Source: Pseudomonas sp. HOU2 (GTDB taxonomy: Bacteria; Pseudomonadota; Gammaproteobacteria; Pseudomonadales; Pseudomonadaceae). Taken from it: 64,000 nt of DNA. Made by a program: the position numbers and the translations under genes. The notes below the pieces were generated by a model, which saw nothing but the letters and a program-made list of their open reading frames with translations, was not told where the DNA came from and searched no databases. Position 1 is the stretch's first letter, and each line of letters begins with the position of its first letter. The stretch covers positions 1,736,001-1,800,000 of the forward strand of contig NZ_CP160398.1 of the NCBI RefSeq assembly GCF_040729435.1, read 5' to 3'. This document shows positions 62,139 to 64,000 of the stretch, one piece after another.

Positions 62139-63647
62139 ATGCGTATCCACGTCAGCTTCATCGACCGCGTCGGCATCACCCAGGAAGTCCTGGCGATCCT
62201 CGGTGGGCGTAATCTCAATCTGGATGCGGTGGAGATGATTCCGCCCAACGTCTACATCGACGCGCCGACCTTGAGCCCGCAAGTGCTCGAAGAGCTCAAA
62301 GATGCGTTGTTCCGGGTGCGCGGCGTGGAGGCCGTGGTGGTGGTCGACATCCTCCCCGGCCAGCGTCGGCACTTGCAGCTCGATGCGTTGCTCGCGGCGA
62401 TGACCGATCCGGTACTTGCCCTCGATAGCGCTGGCAAAGTCCTGCTGGCCAACCCGGCACTGATCGCCCTGTACGGACGTGAACCGGCCGGTGAAAGTGT
62501 CTCGGAACTGTTCAACGATCCCGGCCTGCTGGAAACCCTGCTCGAACAGGGCTTCCGCCTGCCGCTGCGCGAGATCACCGTCAACGGCCAGACCCTGTTG
62601 CTCGACGCCACACCGATCACCGACGCTGGTGCGCTGCTGACCCTGTATCAGCCAAACCGCATCGGCGAACAGCTCTCGGCGCTGCACCACGACCACGCCG
62701 AGGGTTTCGATGCGCTGCTCGGCGAATCTCCGGCGATTCGCACCCTGAAGGCTCGCGCGCAACGGGTCGCAGCCCTCGATGCGCCGCTGCTGATTCAAGG
62801 CGAAACCGGCACCGGCAAAGAACTGGTGGCCCGCGCCTGTCACGCGATCAGTGCGCGACACAGTGCGCCGTTTCTCGCGCTGAACTGCGCGGCGCTGCCG
62901 GAAAACCTCGCCGAGAGCGAGCTGTTCGGTTACGCCCCCGGCGCCTTCACCGGCGCCGCTCGCGGGGGCAAACCGGGGCTGATGGAACTGGCGAACCAAG
63001 GCACGGTTTTTCTCGACGAGATTGGCGAGATGTCGCCGTACTTGCAGGCCAAACTGCTGCGCTTTCTGAATGACGGCAGCTTCCGCCGGGTGGGCGGTGA
63101 TCGCGAGGTGAAGGTCAACGTGCGGATCCTCAGCGCGACCCACCGCGATCTGGAAAAAATGGTCAGCGAGGGACTGTTTCGCGAAGACCTGTTCTACCGC
63201 CTCAACGTGCTCAACGTCGAAGTGCCGCCGCTGCGTGAGCGAGGTCAGGACATTCTGTTGCTGGCGCGCTATTTCATGCAGCAGGCCTGCGCGCAGATTC
63301 AGCGCCCGGTCTGCCGCCTCGCCCCCGGCACCTATCCGGCGCTGCTCGGCAATCGCTGGCCGGGCAACGTGCGCCAATTGCAGAACGTGATCTTTCGCGC
63401 GGCGGCGATCTGCGAAAGCAGTCTGGTCGACATTGGTGACCTCGACATCGCCGGCACCTCAGTGGCGCGGCAGACCGACAGCGACGTCGACAGCCTGGAA
63501 CAGGCCGTCGAATCCTTCGAGAAAGCGCTGCTGGAAAAGCTCTACGTCAGCTACCCCTCGACCCGCCAACTGGCCAGCCGCCTGCAGACCTCGCACACGG
63601 CAATCGCCCATCGCCTGCGCAAGTACGGCATTCCGGGCAAGTCTTAA
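62139..63647 (+). CDS. gcsR: Sigma-54-dependent TyrR-type activator GcsR
   Basis: Enhancer-binding protein of 502 residues: N-terminal ACT domain (about residues 1-75; VSFIDRVGITQEVLAILGGR), a PAS domain (about 80-190), AAA+ domain with Walker A LIQGETGTGKELVARA (about 222-237), the sigma-54 contact loop GAFTGAARGGKPG and Walker B GTVFLDEIGEM, and a TyrR-like C-terminal helix-turn-helix (YPSTRQLASRLQTSHTAIAH). It could be PhhR by family alone. The operator triplet and sigma-54 promoter just downstream fit GcsR, the glycine-responsive activator of gcvH2-gcvP2-glyA2. Confidence 0.88.
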   Translation: MRIHVSFIDRVGITQEVLAILGGRNLNLDAVEMIPPNVYIDAPTLSPQVLEELKDALFRVRGVEAVVVVDILPGQRRHLQLDALLAAMTDPVLALDSAGKVLLANPALIALYGREPAGESVSELFNDPGLLETLLEQGFRLPLREITVNGQTLLLDATPITDAGALLTLYQPNRIGEQLSALHHDHAEGFDALLGESPAIRTLKARAQRVAALDAPLLIQGETGTGKELVARACHAISARHSAPFLALNCAALPENLAESELFGYAPGAFTGAARGGKPGLMELANQGTVFLDEIGEMSPYLQAKLLRFLNDGSFRRVGGDREVKVNVRILSATHRDLEKMVSEGLFREDLFYRLNVLNVEVPPLRERGQDILLLARYFMQQACAQIQRPVCRLAPGTYPALLGNRWPGNVRQLQNVIFRAAAICESSLVDIGDLDIAGTSVARQTDSDVDSLEQAVESFEKALLEKLYVSYPSTRQLASRLQTSHTAIAHRLRKYGIPGKS

Positions 63648-63666
63648 ATTCACCGTAAATTCCCCC

Positions 63667-63756
63667 TGTGGGAGCTGGCTTGCCAGCGATGACGTCGGCA
63701 CTTGCACCATTGATGGTGACTGATCCACCGCTATCGCTGGCAAGCCAGCTCCCACA
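63667..63756. repeat. REP doublet, family A
   Basis: TGTGGGAGCTGGCTTGCCAG..CGATGA and complement, in the gap after gcsR. Confidence 0.9.
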
Positions 63757-63801
63757 GGGTGATGTGACGGATTCGAAATCCGTTCAAAAGCGACCTCCAT
63801 C

Positions 63802-63819
63802 TGTACTGAAAGCGCTACA
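63802..63819. promoter_or_regulatory. Candidate GcsR binding site 1
   Basis: TGTACTG-AAAG-CGCTACA. It shares the TGTA...N4...CGCTACA layout with sites 2 and 3. The recalled GcsR consensus is TGTAACG-N4-CGTTCCG. Confidence 0.6.
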
Positions 63820-63820
63820 G

Positions 63821-63838
63821 CGGAACGATATCGCTACA
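63821..63838. promoter_or_regulatory. Candidate GcsR binding site 2
   Basis: CGGAACG-ATAT-CGCTACA, the reverse complement of TGTAGCG-N4-CGTTCCG, one base from the recalled consensus. It is adjacent to site 1 with one base between. Confidence 0.7.
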
Positions 63839-63901
63839 CTCTCCTCCAATCACCGCTGTGCAAGGCTTTGATCCGCTTCAGCTTTTCTCCCCGTCCCGAG
63901 C

Positions 63902-63919
63902 TGTAGCGATTTCGCTACA
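63902..63919. promoter_or_regulatory. Candidate GcsR binding site 3
   Basis: TGTAGCG-ATTT-CGCTACA, a perfect 7-base inverted repeat around N4, about 65 bases upstream of the -24 element. Confidence 0.7.
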
Positions 63920-63983
63920 GAGGCCTCATTCCCACCACAATCAGAAACACATAACCATTTGATTTATATAGATAAATACAATC

Positions 63984-64000
63984 TGGCCGCGTTCTTGCTA
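63984..64000 (+). promoter_or_regulatory. Sigma-54 (-24/-12) promoter
   Basis: TGGCCG-CGTTC-TTGCTA: GG at 63985-63986 and GC at 63997-63998 separated by exactly 10 bases, matching TGGCAC-N5-TTGCW. It reads out of the window on the plus strand, downstream of the GcsR-like sites. Confidence 0.85.

Noticed and set aside
1608..63756. Repeated 20-25 base units considered as a CRISPR array
   Set aside because: Units occur as single inverted pairs scattered between genes, not as direct repeats with regular spacers, and no cas gene is present.

Overview
The window is chromosomal DNA of a fluorescent-group Pseudomonas (P. fluorescens complex). The evidence is the gene order and protein sequences (zwf-pgl-eda/hexR, edd-glk-gltR-gtrS, gtsABCD-oprB, fadD2/fadD1, arcDABC, gcsR), the strong GC bias at third codon positions (which creates long antisense shadow ORFs), and at least 24 REP-type inverted repeats between genes. 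I see no tRNA, rRNA, transposase, phage or CRISPR. Almost everything is core or lineage-core metabolism; I found no obviously novel multi-gene defence or mobile system. The interest lies mainly in regulation and architecture.

Layout. 1-1.6 kb: gntK (cut by the window edge) and its repressor gntR, diverging over two GntR-like operators. 1.7-15.3 kb: miscellaneous loci. These are a LysR/PACE efflux pair, an MFS permease, a BdlA-like soluble chemoreceptor, a LysR/GST pair, an orphan ECF sigma factor translationally coupled to a betaine-type binding protein, a PhnD-like protein without a leader, a fatty-acid desaturase, a 36-residue Lys-rich protein, a GNAT enzyme, peptide deformylase, a YihY membrane protein and a CsbD protein. 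15.4-21.5 kb: fatty-acid activation (fadD1, fadD2) with a divergent lipase-like hydrolase and a MaoC hydratase. 21.6-24.5 kb: four small or metabolic genes.

24.7-43.9 kb: a contiguous glucose-catabolism island. It holds the Entner-Doudoroff enzymes (zwf, pgl, eda, edd, glk, gap), the repressor hexR, the two-component system GtrS/GltR, the outer-membrane porin OprB, the glucose ABC transporter GtsABCD, a hexose-6-P mutarotase and an AGE-family sugar isomerase. Six of its translation starts carry AAnAAnAA motifs expected for Hfq/Crc catabolite repression, and HexR-like boxes lie in the edd/gap and zwf/hexR gaps.

44.0-49.7 kb: an iron-responsive heme-uptake module (Fur box, ECF sigma, FecR anti-sigma, TonB receptor, heme oxygenase, DUF454). 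The receptor and the heme oxygenase share an identical promoter-like element that probably binds the locus's own sigma factor. 50.0-53.7 kb: a chemoreceptor and a CoA-transferase III protein with unusual domain order. 53.8-61.9 kb: an arginine deiminase operon (arcDABC) with a second, divergent arcD paralogue that overlaps a DNA glycosylase gene. 62.1-64.0 kb: the sigma-54 activator gcsR, followed by three operator-like repeats and a near-perfect -24/-12 promoter at the very end of the window, pointing to a glycine-cleavage operon just outside.
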